Under the pieces are notes generated by a model. The model was given only the letters and a program-made list of their open reading frames with translations. It ran no database searches and was not told the origin of the DNA. 30,744 nt of DNA from CAYYYJ01 sp964476045 (GTDB lineage Archaea; Aenigmatarchaeota; Aenigmatarchaeia; QMZP01; JACQNV01). Shown here one piece after another: positions 8,600-16,422 of the stretch (position 1 is its first letter; the number at the start of each line of letters is the position of its first letter). The stretch lies in the NCBI GenBank assembly GCA_964476045.1, contig CAYYYJ010000009.1, positions 1 to 30,744 of the forward strand. The letters are read 5' to 3'. Made by a program: the position numbers and the translations under genes.

Positions 8600-8705
8600 G
8601 ACAGGATCCTCTACTACATATTTACTGTTTGCATATTTATATGTGTTTGTAATTTAGTTAGATTTCTGTTTTCCAGAAAATCTCCGAATAGAGAAAAAAC
8701 TAAAA

Positions 8706-9158
8706 CTATTTTGTGGCCTTGAACGTCGGAGCGACAACTTCGCCGACAACTTCGCCGACTGTCACTACTGAATCTGGACTTGGGAATTCAAAAACCCCTG
8801 GCTGACCTTTGTCCTTGTGTAGAGCAGCATAAAGAGTTGTTGTTGCTTTGGATGCGTCTATTTTTACAACGATGTTATTGTTCTGGCCATCTTTTACAGC
8901 AGCATGCCCTATCGAAACACCTGGGGCGCCGTCTGCTTGGGCTCTGATTGAGATCCAGCCTGGCCCTGAAGAAGTGACTTTGTCGATTGTAACTGTGCTA
9001 TCTTTTATTGCCTGATCTTTTACAATAACAGGGGATGGAGGCAAAACGCCACTGCCACCAACAACTCTTTTTTTTGCTATGTCCTTTTCCTGGGGCTGAG
9101 TGCATCCTGCAACTAAGAGGACTGCAACAATAAGGAGGACAGGGAAAAGTTTTTTCAT
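8706..9158 (-). CDS. DUF7282-like lipoprotein
   Basis: A 150-residue protein with a signal peptide and lipobox VAGC (Cys 19), so it is probably lipid-anchored outside the membrane. The rest forms one beta-rich domain of the kind annotated as DUF7282: DQAIKDSTVTIDKV, then PGWISIRAQ, SIGHAAVKDGQNNNIVVKI, LYAALHKDKG and FEFPSPDSVV. The function of that domain is unknown; it recurs on archaeal cell-surface proteins. A short tandem repeat makes VGEVVGEVV near the end. It lies between two LamG surface genes on the same strand and has its own TATA box. Confidence 0.7.
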   Translation of the reverse strand: MKKLFPVLLIVAVLLVAGCTQPQEKDIAKKRVVGGSGVLPPSPVIVKDQAIKDSTVTIDKVTSSGPGWISIRAQADGAPGVSIGHAAVKDGQNNNIVVKIDASKATTTLYAALHKDKGQPGVFEFPSPDSVVTVGEVVGEVVAPTFKATK

Positions 9159-9185
9159 ATTCTAAATATTATTTTATCAGGGTCG

Positions 9186-9195
9186 TATATAAAGT
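9186..9195 (-). promoter_or_regulatory. TATA box for the DUF7282-like lipoprotein
   Basis: On the minus strand the sequence reads CTTTATATAC, about 30 nt before the ATG at 9158. A very short leader is implied. It separates this gene transcriptionally from the LamG gene that ends at 9205. Confidence 0.55.
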
Positions 9196-9204
9196 TGTGC
9201 GAAT

Positions 9205-10845
9205 TCAGCTGCAAGCTTCGACCTGGCATATTGTATTCAAACACCAGTTCAACCCAGCTTCTGTGCACTGGGATTCTGTGTAGCATATCCCTGGATTTTC
9301 TGCAGAACACATAGTTGGTTCTGGTGTATAACTTGTTTCTGGCAAGCCTGGATAATACTGTATGTTTGTTAAAGATCTTATATCGTCCTCGCTCAAAACA
9401 TAATTGTATATCCTCAATTCATCAATCGCCCCGTTAAAGTTCTGTTCGAAAGGCTCGGATGAACCGATTGAGAGCGCTCGTGTAGTCGATGGCTGTATTG
9501 AACCTGTAAACCCTTGTTCCGAGTCCAGGACTCCGTTAATGTAGAGTTTCATTTTGCCTTCGCCAAGGACAGCTGTCACTAAAGTCCATTCCCCGACTGG
9601 GATTTCTGAATTTGAGTTTAGTACAATGAACCTGTCGACATCAAGGGATCCTGTTGCTATTGTAAACTGTGCGTGCGTGTTTGTTTTGTCCAAACCAAGT
9701 GAGTAAGGCCATGGGCTGCCGTATTGGTCTGGCTTTTGGCGGATTATTGTTTGGAATTCTGCTGAGCCTGTTGAACCAAGTTTGATCCAGGCGGAGAGTG
9801 TAAGGGAGGTTGAACTGGACAGAGACAATTCTGAATGGGCTATGTCTAAAGAATCGTCTATTCCATCAAATAATAAGGCTTTGGATGATTTGCCTTCTGT
9901 GAGTTTTTTATCTGCGAGATCTGATGCTGTTGGGGATAAGCCGTCTTTTAGGATTCCTGTGTACTTGCCGTAAAGATCGCTGGCTGTGTTGCCTGACAAA
10001 AAGTCGAAGGGGAAATTGGTTACTGTGTCTGTTTGCGAGGAAGATTGTTCTAAAACAGGCTCTTTTAAACTAAGATCGTTCATGTCGTCCTGAATTTGTT
10101 TCTCTGATATAGCGAAATCATATACTCTTAGTTCGTCTAGTGACCCATTGAAAAAATCGCCACCAGTGTTGGCTCCAATAATCATATACTTAGATTCCGG
10201 CTTCACCAATGTAGACTCTTTAATTTGTTTTTTCTCACCATTGACGTATAGAGACACCTGATCACTATCCCATATAGCTGCTACATGAACCCATTGACCA
10301 ATAAGCATATCTGGGTATTTTATGACCTCTTTGCTCCCATCAAGATTAACCCAATTTACAGACAATCCTCCAGGAGCTATGCTAATGTCAGCTAACGAGT
10401 TTTCCCCGCCTATTTGATCTCCTAGAAGTTGGATTATTGTTTGTTTATTTTCTGGGAGTTTTTCGACCCTCAACCAAAAGGTTGTTGACAGAGTATTGGA
10501 ATTTACTAATTCCATGTCCGGAAACACGTCTATGTAGCTTTGTACACCATCAAAAACCAGTGAAGAACCGTATTTTCCGTCAGAATCTACCTGGGGCCCC
10601 GCAAGAACATCGCTTTCTTTTAATTCGTTTTTCTGCAATGCGCCTGTTGATCCATCCATTAATACTCCATAATAATTATTAAAAGGGTCTATTGTATCAT
10701 CGTTTTCGACTTTATCAAAAGAAAAATAAGCCAATGGTTTTGTTTTCGCACTTTCCTGGGCGTTGGTTAATATAGGTAGTCCAAGAAATAGTAATAATAG
10801 TAAAACAACTGCAACTATCTTCTTTGGATGTTTAATATTTTTCAT
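9205..10845 (-). CDS. Secreted double-LamG protein with Cys-rich tail
   Basis: A 546-residue protein with a Sec-type signal peptide (basic start, long Leu-rich core, then ILTNAQESA). Two LamG-like beta-sandwich domains follow, roughly 35-255 and 275-505, each with the repeated ending pattern DELRVYDFAIS or DELRIYNYVLS. The last 35 residues form a small Cys module with C-x6-CYT, GLNWC and CQVEAC. The second LamG and the Cys tail closely match the protein encoded at 16423-17583, including at DNA level, while the N-terminal halves differ. It starts 12 nt after the stop of the upstream Cys-rich gene, so the two are probably co-transcribed. Likely an adhesin or surface recognition protein. Confidence 0.8.
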   Translation of the reverse strand: MKNIKHPKKIVAVVLLLLLFLGLPILTNAQESAKTKPLAYFSFDKVENDDTIDPFNNYYGVLMDGSTGALQKNELKESDVLAGPQVDSDGKYGSSLVFDGVQSYIDVFPDMELVNSNTLSTTFWLRVEKLPENKQTIIQLLGDQIGGENSLADISIAPGGLSVNWVNLDGSKEVIKYPDMLIGQWVHVAAIWDSDQVSLYVNGEKKQIKESTLVKPESKYMIIGANTGGDFFNGSLDELRVYDFAISEKQIQDDMNDLSLKEPVLEQSSSQTDTVTNFPFDFLSGNTASDLYGKYTGILKDGLSPTASDLADKKLTEGKSSKALLFDGIDDSLDIAHSELSLSSSTSLTLSAWIKLGSTGSAEFQTIIRQKPDQYGSPWPYSLGLDKTNTHAQFTIATGSLDVDRFIVLNSNSEIPVGEWTLVTAVLGEGKMKLYINGVLDSEQGFTGSIQPSTTRALSIGSSEPFEQNFNGAIDELRIYNYVLSEDDIRSLTNIQYYPGLPETSYTPEPTMCSAENPGICYTESQCTEAGLNWCLNTICQVEACS

Positions 10846-10857
10846 ATTATGTTAAAA

Positions 10858-11889
10858 CTATTTTTTAACTATTCTACAACCATAGCAAGTCTCAATTTCT
10901 AATGTCGCTTTTCCTTTTTCAACCACCAGATGTGTTGATGATTTTGTGTCTCTGCACACGGTTGCCGGATTCTCAACATAATTTCCATTGAGTTCTTTGC
11001 ATTCAGACTCACACCTAGCTTTTTTATCAAACCATTTTGTGGATGGTTCATTATACTTGTCGCAACCTTTAGGAGACATCAAACCCCAACATGGGACTTT
11101 TGCAGGGACTATTACGCATTTTCCATTATTTTTTTTTGCCTCCTCGTCGCACATTTTCTTGTCCTTGCCAACAAAAACCTTATCAAAGCCAGCTGTTATT
11201 GGAGGCGGACACTCTTTTTTTTTGTCATAGCAAAACGTGGCTGACAAAGTCGCTGTACTGCCTGCTGTTGTAAAAGATGGGTAAAACTTTTCACATAAAT
11301 AGCCTTCAGATATTGGCCAATCTTTTTGACACTCCTCTTTTGTATAATAACTGCCATCACATGCCTGTTTTTTACAAAGATAGCAATATTTAGTAACTTT
11401 TTGGGCCGGGGCTATTACTTCATAATTATAAGTTAATTTGGCACAGTTATCACCACATAGTATGGCTTTTCCTTTCTTGTCTTTACCTATTTTAGTCGCT
11501 TTACATTCTTCTGATTTTTCATGTAGATTTCCAGTACAGGAATGTGCAGAACCTGGATCAGCTGCTCCACCAAATCCGCTTATTGCTGAAGTCTTATCTG
11601 ATGATGAATCAGGAGCCTGGGAATCTGATTGGAGATTTGCGGCTGGAGAACTCTTGCGTAATAACTGGCCTGAAAGGTCGCTTTCCCCTGAGAAATAGAG
11701 TATCCCGACTGCTAGAATTACGACAACTAGAATACCAGCTGCAACACCGGCTTGGCCCTTTCTGCACTTTTGGGTACTGTAGCCTTTTGAGCAAGCAGAG
11801 AAGAACGGAAACCGATCCCGAACGATCGGTTTCAACCCTCTAACGCTGCCGGAAAAGACTACACCGGCCTGACCTTTAGATTTGGACAT
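10858..11889 (-). CDS. Cys-rich surface protein with displaced pilin-type signal
   Basis: A 343-residue protein. The hydrophobic class III signal KGQAGVAAGILVVVILAVG is preceded by about 43 residues that begin with a second copy of KGQAGV. The two copies are exactly 39 codons apart, so the signal looks interrupted by an in-frame insertion. After the helix comes a Ser-rich linker and then a domain with about 20 Cys, many as CxxC, CxxxC or KC pairs, which would be heavily disulfide-bonded outside the cell. No recognised family. The ATG at 11889 was preferred to a GTG at 11901 because a TATA-like element (about 11920-11928, minus strand) then gives a short leader. Whether prepilin peptidase can process either site is unclear. 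Confidence 0.65.
   Translation of the reverse strand: MSKSKGQAGVVFSGSVRGLKPIVRDRFPFFSACSKGYSTQKCRKGQAGVAAGILVVVILAVGILYFSGESDLSGQLLRKSSPAANLQSDSQAPDSSSDKTSAISGFGGAADPGSAHSCTGNLHEKSEECKATKIGKDKKGKAILCGDNCAKLTYNYEVIAPAQKVTKYCYLCKKQACDGSYYTKEECQKDWPISEGYLCEKFYPSFTTAGSTATLSATFCYDKKKECPPPITAGFDKVFVGKDKKMCDEEAKKNNGKCVIVPAKVPCWGLMSPKGCDKYNEPSTKWFDKKARCESECKELNGNYVENPATVCRDTKSSTHLVVEKGKATLEIETCYGCRIVKK
11761..11877. repeat. In-frame 117-bp insertion with perfect 10-bp hairpin
   Basis: The segment lies between the two KGQAGV codon blocks of the Cys-rich surface gene. In its centre GAAACCGATC (11808-11817) pairs perfectly with GATCGGTTTC (11824-11833) around a 6-nt loop. The length is a multiple of three, so the frame is kept. 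It could be a small palindromic element flanked by a duplicated target, or the product of recombination between two signal cassettes. Confidence 0.45.
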
Positions 11890-11968
11890 GAGATCAATCA
11901 CTTCAATAACTCGATTATTATTTATATGAATAAGATTATAAAGTTTGTTTTTGGAAATAGTTTCCAGG

Positions 11969-13258
11969 CTATTTTTGCAGAAGCCATTTCCAGAGCGGGA
12001 TGTATCTTATTGTCCTGTCCCCTGTTTTCTCTTCAGATTCAAAGTTTTCTGTTATTATAATACCTGCCTGTAATTTAAACTCTTTAAGGGCAGAGAGAAG
12101 GGAATCTACTTCCCTTTCTTTCGTGTCTATATCATCGAGCCTGAAGCAGACGTTTATAGCCTCAGTAATTTTCAGGCCGTCTTTTATCACAAAATCTGTT
12201 TCATGTTGATTGGCATCTTTCCAGTAATAGAAATCTTTCCCTCTTCTTTTAAGCTCTGTAAAAACTATATTCTCATAAATTTTCCCCATATTTTCCATGA
12301 ATCTGAAATTAGACGCAACGGCAAGGCCATTATCAATTGAATAGATCTTTTTTTGTGTTACCTCCTGTGATTTTAATGAATAATCGAACTTTGGTAACCT
12401 GAACAAAAGGAAAACCTCTTCAAAATAATTCAGATATTTCTCTATAGTTTCAAGTGAAATTCCAGACATTCTTGAATATTTCCTGACGCTGAAGGGACTT
12501 CCCAAGTTTGAAAGGAGGAACATGGCCAGATCTTTTGTCTTTTGTATGTCTGTTCTAAATCTCTCTATAATATCCTTGTACAGGATGTCATTAAAATATT
12601 CCTTAAGGAGCTGTTTTCTGAACGTCTCTTCTTTAAAAAAGATTTCCGGGAAGCCCCCATTCTCTGCATACTCCTTCAGAGCTTTCCTGACAGAATTTAT
12701 GTCAGACGATGAAAACTCTTTTATGCCTGTTGGCAATCCTTTCCACGAAAGATATTCTTTAAAACTTAATGGATATTGCAGAAGCTTCACATTTCTACCA
12801 GTAAAGACAGCCGAATATTCATTTTGCACGAATTTAGATGAGGAATCTGTAACAAATATCTGAATTTTTTTCCCGGTATCGTATAGTTTCCTTATGTAAA
12901 GCTCCCATTCGGGGCACCTATGGATTTCATCTAAAAAAAGATAGAAATCATCCTTATCGTACTTGCTTGACTGATAAAAATCAACTATCTCCTTTAGGGT
13001 GTGTTTGCTAAGGACATCGTCCTCAAAATTCACAAGCAGGATCTTCTGGGGCTCCACACCGTCTTGTAAAAGTTTATTTATTAGTTGATAGAATAATGTC
13101 GACTTTCCGCTTCGCCTTATTCCTGTTACGACCTTAATTTCCTTTATTCTGAGCCAGTTTTCCAGTGTTTTTAAGGACTCCCTTTCCCTGCCCACTCGTG
13201 GAGTCAACAAATTCTTATCTTTCCACCATACATTCCAGTCGTTTAGAGCTTCTATCAT
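11969..13258 (-). CDS. AAA_14/DUF4143 family ATPase
   Basis: A 429-residue protein starting MIEALNDWNVWWKDK. Walker A GIRRSGKST is at 46-54 and Walker B YLFLDEI at 106-112, followed by VTDSSSKF and FTGRNVKLLQYPLSFKEYL, the AAA_14 sensor/arginine region. A winged-helix-like part (RKYSRMSGISLETIEKYLNY) precedes the DUF4143 core. The core has HETDFVI but then ITEAINVCF instead of the nuclease-like EVK, so the ExK half-site is missing. It ends RYIPLWKWLLQK, a tail shared with the paralogues. The last 29 bases of conserved coding DNA (11982-12010) are identical to the gene at 15016-16287. Leaderless promoter with TATA at 13280-13289. Confidence 0.85.
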   Translation of the reverse strand: MIEALNDWNVWWKDKNLLTPRVGRERESLKTLENWLRIKEIKVVTGIRRSGKSTLFYQLINKLLQDGVEPQKILLVNFEDDVLSKHTLKEIVDFYQSSKYDKDDFYLFLDEIHRCPEWELYIRKLYDTGKKIQIFVTDSSSKFVQNEYSAVFTGRNVKLLQYPLSFKEYLSWKGLPTGIKEFSSSDINSVRKALKEYAENGGFPEIFFKEETFRKQLLKEYFNDILYKDIIERFRTDIQKTKDLAMFLLSNLGSPFSVRKYSRMSGISLETIEKYLNYFEEVFLLFRLPKFDYSLKSQEVTQKKIYSIDNGLAVASNFRFMENMGKIYENIVFTELKRRGKDFYYWKDANQHETDFVIKDGLKITEAINVCFRLDDIDTKEREVDSLLSALKEFKLQAGIIITENFESEEKTGDRTIRYIPLWKWLLQK

Positions 13259-13271
13259 ATCATATATAATA

Positions 13272-13295
13272 GAACATTATATATATAAATGTTTC
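13272..13295 (-). promoter_or_regulatory. TATA box within an imperfect inverted repeat
   Basis: AACATT (13273-13278) and AATGTT (13288-13293) flank a run of alternating AT that contains the minus-strand TATA TTTATATATA. The TATA is centred about 26 nt before the ATG at 13258, implying a leaderless mRNA. TAGAACAT at 13270-13277 recurs at 13313-13320. The symmetry is weaker than at the other ATPase promoters and partly follows from AT-richness. Confidence 0.35.
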
Positions 13296-13346
13296 GTTAC
13301 AGTTTATACAATTAGAACATACTTGATCGTTGTCTGTATCAACTTT

Positions 13347-13538
13347 TTACATTATCGCCCGGCATCTCTCGGGCAAATCTGCCCTGAATTCGCCTGAACC
13401 CTGAAAGCTGATCTGCTGGCCTGAAGGGGATTGGGATTCGCCTGAGAAGTGGAGGATCCCGACTGCTAGGACTGTTATAACTAGAACAGATGCCGCTACA
13501 CCGGCCTCCTGACCTTTTTTAGAACTAAAAGTTGGCAT
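13347..13538 (-). CDS. Orphan pilin-signal mini-protein, probably truncated
   Basis: A 63-residue protein: MPTFSSKKGQEAGVAA, a hydrophobic helix ending VGILHFSGE, a short Ser/Gln/Gly stretch, then ERCRAIM and stop. The signal is homologous in protein and DNA to the cassettes at 11679-11760 and 17500-17583, but no mature domain follows. It is either a decayed surface gene that lost its 3' part or a minimal pilin. The ATG at 13538 has AAGGAG 7-8 nt upstream, which favours it over a GTG at 13562. It sits between two ATPase genes. Confidence 0.5.
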   Translation of the reverse strand: MPTFSSKKGQEAGVAASVLVITVLAVGILHFSGESQSPSGQQISFQGSGEFRADLPERCRAIM

Positions 13539-13585
13539 TAAAGGCTCCTTAGAATAATTCACGTTTTATACATATATATCAGAAC

Positions 13586-14845
13586 TTATTTTCCCAGAAG
13601 CCATTTCCATAAAGGGGTGCAGATAATTGTGCCGTTGCCTTTTTCTTTGGCTCCCCCGCCTTGATATATCAGAAGGCCTTCCTTTAACTTATATTTTTCA
13701 AGGAAGAATTTCATTGTATTAACATCGCTGCTGGTCAAGACAGCTTTATTTTTTACTTCTATTGGAAATATTTTATTCCCGCTAACTTTCAGAAAATCTA
13801 TTTCTCTGCCTTTATCCCTCCAATAATGGGAAGCATCGATCAGGCTGCCAACCATTGTTTCCAGTATCTTGTCCTTATTGTCTGTATAGCAATAGGCAAG
13901 GGTCCACCAATAAGGATAAATTCTCTGCAGCTTTCTTGAAGAGGCAAGACTGCTTATCCTGAAATTTCTGACTCTCCTTATCAGATAAGAAAACTCCAGA
14001 TAATATAAGTGGGAAGAAAGAGTCTTTTTGCTCACACCCAACTGTTTTGAGATGCTGTCATAATCAAAATATATACCAGGCTGGCTGTAGAAAAGATTCA
14101 AAAGCCTGAGAAGCAGGTCTTTGTTGATATCCCTGAATTTTTCCGGAAGATCTGTCTTCACGATCTTGTCTATTATTGTAGTCCTCAAATAGTCTTTTAT
14201 AACAAGTTCGTCTTCCCACTCAATTGTTTCAGGGAAGCTTCTTAATAGATAGAGCTCCAGTTCTGCTTTAATCTCATTTTCCCATAAAGCAAGGTTTTCC
14301 AAAAGGTTAGCTTTCTTTTTTAATTCGAGATACTCAGTAAAACTTAATGGCGGAACATTTATGAGGAAATATCTGCCCCCCAGACTTTTCACGGCGCTTT
14401 CCTCGAGACCAATGCTGCCGGAAGAAGAGACGAAAAATTTGATATTAGGGAAAGAATCATAGAGGAGTTTTATTTTGTTTCCCCAGTCATCAAGCTTTGA
14501 TATCTCATCCAGGAACAGGAAAATTTTCTCCTTTTTCCAGTCTACGCTTGTCAGCTGCCCGTATTTTTGAAGGACTTCTATCACATTCTCTGTTTTTTTG
14601 TCAAAGCTGAAATATAGGATATTCTTTGGGTTGACCCTTTGCAACAAGTCTTCTATTGTCTGGTAAAGAAGGGTTGTTTTACCGACCCGTCGGAGGCCAG
14701 ATAAAACCAATATCTGCCTATATTTAAAAAACCCAAGGATTTTACTGAATACTGCTCTTTTATACGGTTTCGCCAGCTCACTGGCTATTGGCTGGCCTTT
14801 CCACCAGGGATTTAAAAGTGCCAATATCTCCATTAATTCTTCCAT
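13586..14845 (-). CDS. AAA_14/DUF4143 family ATPase
   Basis: A 419-residue protein starting MEELMEILALLNPWWKG. Walker A GLRRVGKTT is at 50-58 and Walker B IFLFLDEI at 108-115. The arginine/sensor region reads GGRYFLINVPPLSFTEYL. A helix-turn-helix-like segment (YDSISKQLGVSKKTLSSHLYYL) precedes the DUF4143 core, which has REIDFLK and IFPIEVKNK and so keeps the nuclease-like E-D-ExK residues. It ends CTPLWKWLLGK. Together with the gene at 3204 it forms the EVK subclass; the other two paralogues in the window lack the ExK. Leaderless start, with palindromes on both sides of the TATA. Confidence 0.85.
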   Translation of the reverse strand: MEELMEILALLNPWWKGQPIASELAKPYKRAVFSKILGFFKYRQILVLSGLRRVGKTTLLYQTIEDLLQRVNPKNILYFSFDKKTENVIEVLQKYGQLTSVDWKKEKIFLFLDEISKLDDWGNKIKLLYDSFPNIKFFVSSSGSIGLEESAVKSLGGRYFLINVPPLSFTEYLELKKKANLLENLALWENEIKAELELYLLRSFPETIEWEDELVIKDYLRTTIIDKIVKTDLPEKFRDINKDLLLRLLNLFYSQPGIYFDYDSISKQLGVSKKTLSSHLYYLEFSYLIRRVRNFRISSLASSRKLQRIYPYWWTLAYCYTDNKDKILETMVGSLIDASHYWRDKGREIDFLKVSGNKIFPIEVKNKAVLTSSDVNTMKFFLEKYKLKEGLLIYQGGGAKEKGNGTIICTPLWKWLLGK

Positions 14846-14847
14846 AA

Positions 14848-14896
14848 GTTTATTTATGGAAACTAATATATAAAGCTTTTGTTTCTTAATGGAAAC
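14848..14896 (-). promoter_or_regulatory. TATA box between two palindromes, 33 bp apart
   Basis: GTTTATTTATGGAAAC (14848-14863) and GTTTCTTAATGGAAAC (14881-14896) share the form GTTT-n-TTWATG-GAAAC. The minus-strand TATA CTTTATATA lies between them at 14867-14875, centred 26 nt before the ATG at 14845. One palindrome covers the transcription start and the other the region just upstream of TATA. This is an inferred operator pair. Confidence 0.5.
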
Positions 14897-14919
14897 TAAT
14901 AAATATATATAAAAGTCAG

Positions 14920-14990
14920 GCCATATCTTTCTGTAGAGGCCACCTCTATTACCTTCTTTTCAATAAAGAAGCTTGACCAAGAAAGGAGGC
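14920..14990 (-). terminator. Nested hairpins downstream of an ATPase gene
   Basis: TAGAGG-CCA-CCTCTA (14934-14948) and CTTCTTT-loop-AAAGAAG (14953-14971) lie side by side, closed by CTTTCT (14927-14932) and AGAAAG (14980-14985). This lies 25-90 nt after the stop of the minus-strand ATPase at 15016. It may be a 3' end structure or terminator; a structured RNA cannot be excluded. Confidence 0.35.
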
Positions 14991-15015
14991 TGAATTTTCC
15001 TGCGGACATTATGCT

Positions 15016-16287
15016 TTATGACTCGGAAAATTTTACGCCTTCCAGCAGCCATTTCCAGAGCGGGATGTATCTTATCCTGCCGCTTATCCCAAACCAATCC
15101 ACAGCCTCCTCTGTATCCTGATTTTCTGTTATCATAACCAGATCTTTGCAGCCTGTTTCCTTTCCGGCTTTCAGCAGACTCCTGATCTCCCTTTGTTTTG
15201 TCTTCAGGTCGTCCATATTATAACAGACCTGGATGAGCTGCCTGATCTTCAAACCGGCCTTCACGACAAAATCAACCTCTTCCTGTTGCTGGTTTTTCCA
15301 ATAATATATTTCCATTCCATTGTTTGACAGGCTTTGCCTAAGAAGCTCCACTGCAACTGTATTTTCGTACATCCTGCCAATTTCAGGCATAAACTTGAAG
15401 GCTTTTGCATGAATAAACCCGTTGTCAATGCAATACATCTTGTTGTTGGCTGACATTTGTTCCTTTAATTTGAATGAAAACCTGTTAAGCCTGAAGAAAA
15501 TAAAGGATTCTTCCAGATAACCAATATACTTTCCAACTGTGTGCACACTTCTGAAGCCTACTGCTTTACTGAGAGAATTGCAGGAAAATTCTTTTGATAT
15601 GTTCGAAATCAAATACATTCCAAGATTTTCTATTATAGACGGGAGCCTTATCCTAAATCTCTTCACTATGTCCTTGTAAATTACTGAGGAGAAGAGCGTT
15701 GACAAATAATCTTTATAATCCAGGCCTTTCAGGAGCGGTTCTGGGTAACCGCCGTAAACAATGTAATCTGACAATTTTTTCTTTATTTCGCTTTCAGTCA
15801 GTTCGGCTTTCGAAAGTCCGAGAAATTCCTTAAAGGAGAAAGGGAGTATTGTTGTGCGCGTGTGCCTTCCTGTAAGGTGGGTGGACAATTCCTTGCTGAG
15901 AAGGTTTGAGTTGCTGCCTGTTATGACCAGCTTATAGCCTTGCCGCTGCAGCTTATTTACAAAAAGTTCCCATTTATTTAGGTTTTGTATCTCATCAAAA
16001 AGTATATGCTTCGGGTTGTTGTAAACTGAATTTACCGCATTTATTATGTCATTGTAATCCTCTGTTTCAGCAAGCTTCTCATCATCAAAATTTACATATC
16101 CAAAATCCCCGGATTTGTTTAGGGCATGGATAGAGAAAAACGATTTCCCTGCCCTCCTGGGTCCAAGTATGACTTTTATCAGGTCGCCGCTGTTTTTAAA
16201 CTGGGTTTCCCTCTCCACATACTCTTCAGCGAGCCTTTTTTCTAGTTCCCTCTTCTGCAGGAGGATTATGTCTATTATTTTTTGCAT
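15016..16287 (-). CDS. AAA_14/DUF4143 family ATPase
   Basis: A 423-residue protein starting MQKIIDIILLQKRELEKRL. Walker A GPRRAGKS is at 42-49 and Walker B HILFDEI at 94-100, followed by ITGSNSNLLSKELSTHLTGR. The DUF4143 part contains a winged-helix-like segment (NSLSKAVGFRSVHTVGKYIGYL) and a core with EEVDFVV and RQLIQVCYNM. As in the gene at 11969, the Lys of the nuclease ExK is replaced, so catalysis by that fold is doubtful. The tail is RYIPLWKWLLEG plus a short extension. The promoter carries a perfect 12-bp inverted repeat around TATA. Confidence 0.85.
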   Translation of the reverse strand: MQKIIDIILLQKRELEKRLAEEYVERETQFKNSGDLIKVILGPRRAGKSFFSIHALNKSGDFGYVNFDDEKLAETEDYNDIINAVNSVYNNPKHILFDEIQNLNKWELFVNKLQRQGYKLVITGSNSNLLSKELSTHLTGRHTRTTILPFSFKEFLGLSKAELTESEIKKKLSDYIVYGGYPEPLLKGLDYKDYLSTLFSSVIYKDIVKRFRIRLPSIIENLGMYLISNISKEFSCNSLSKAVGFRSVHTVGKYIGYLEESFIFFRLNRFSFKLKEQMSANNKMYCIDNGFIHAKAFKFMPEIGRMYENTVAVELLRQSLSNNGMEIYYWKNQQQEEVDFVVKAGLKIRQLIQVCYNMDDLKTKQREIRSLLKAGKETGCKDLVMITENQDTEEAVDWFGISGRIRYIPLWKWLLEGVKFSES

Positions 16288-16295
16288 ATAGAGAC

Positions 16296-16333
16296 TTATA
16301 GTGCATAGAAGTATATAAATATATGCACTATAA
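16296..16333 (-). promoter_or_regulatory. Perfect 12-bp inverted repeat around a TATA box
   Basis: TTATAGTGCATA (16296-16307) and TATGCACTATAA (16322-16333) are exact reverse complements, separated by 14 bp that contain the minus-strand TATA TTTATATAC. TATA is centred about 28 nt before the ATG at 16287, so the transcript is essentially leaderless. A protein bound here would block TBP/TFB. This is the clearest operator candidate in the window. Confidence 0.6.
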
Positions 16334-16422
16334 TAGATTCCGCGAAGCTGTCGAGGCGCTCAGAAGTTGCGTCACTAAAGTCCAGAATATGTAGTCTCTA
16401 TTGACAATAGAAGCTTTGGAAA

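Noticed and set aside
16340..16420. GC-richer spacer considered as a tRNA or small RNA
   Set aside because: No cloverleaf, T-loop GTTC motif or C/D box pair could be made; only a small 6-bp hairpin at 16397-16411.
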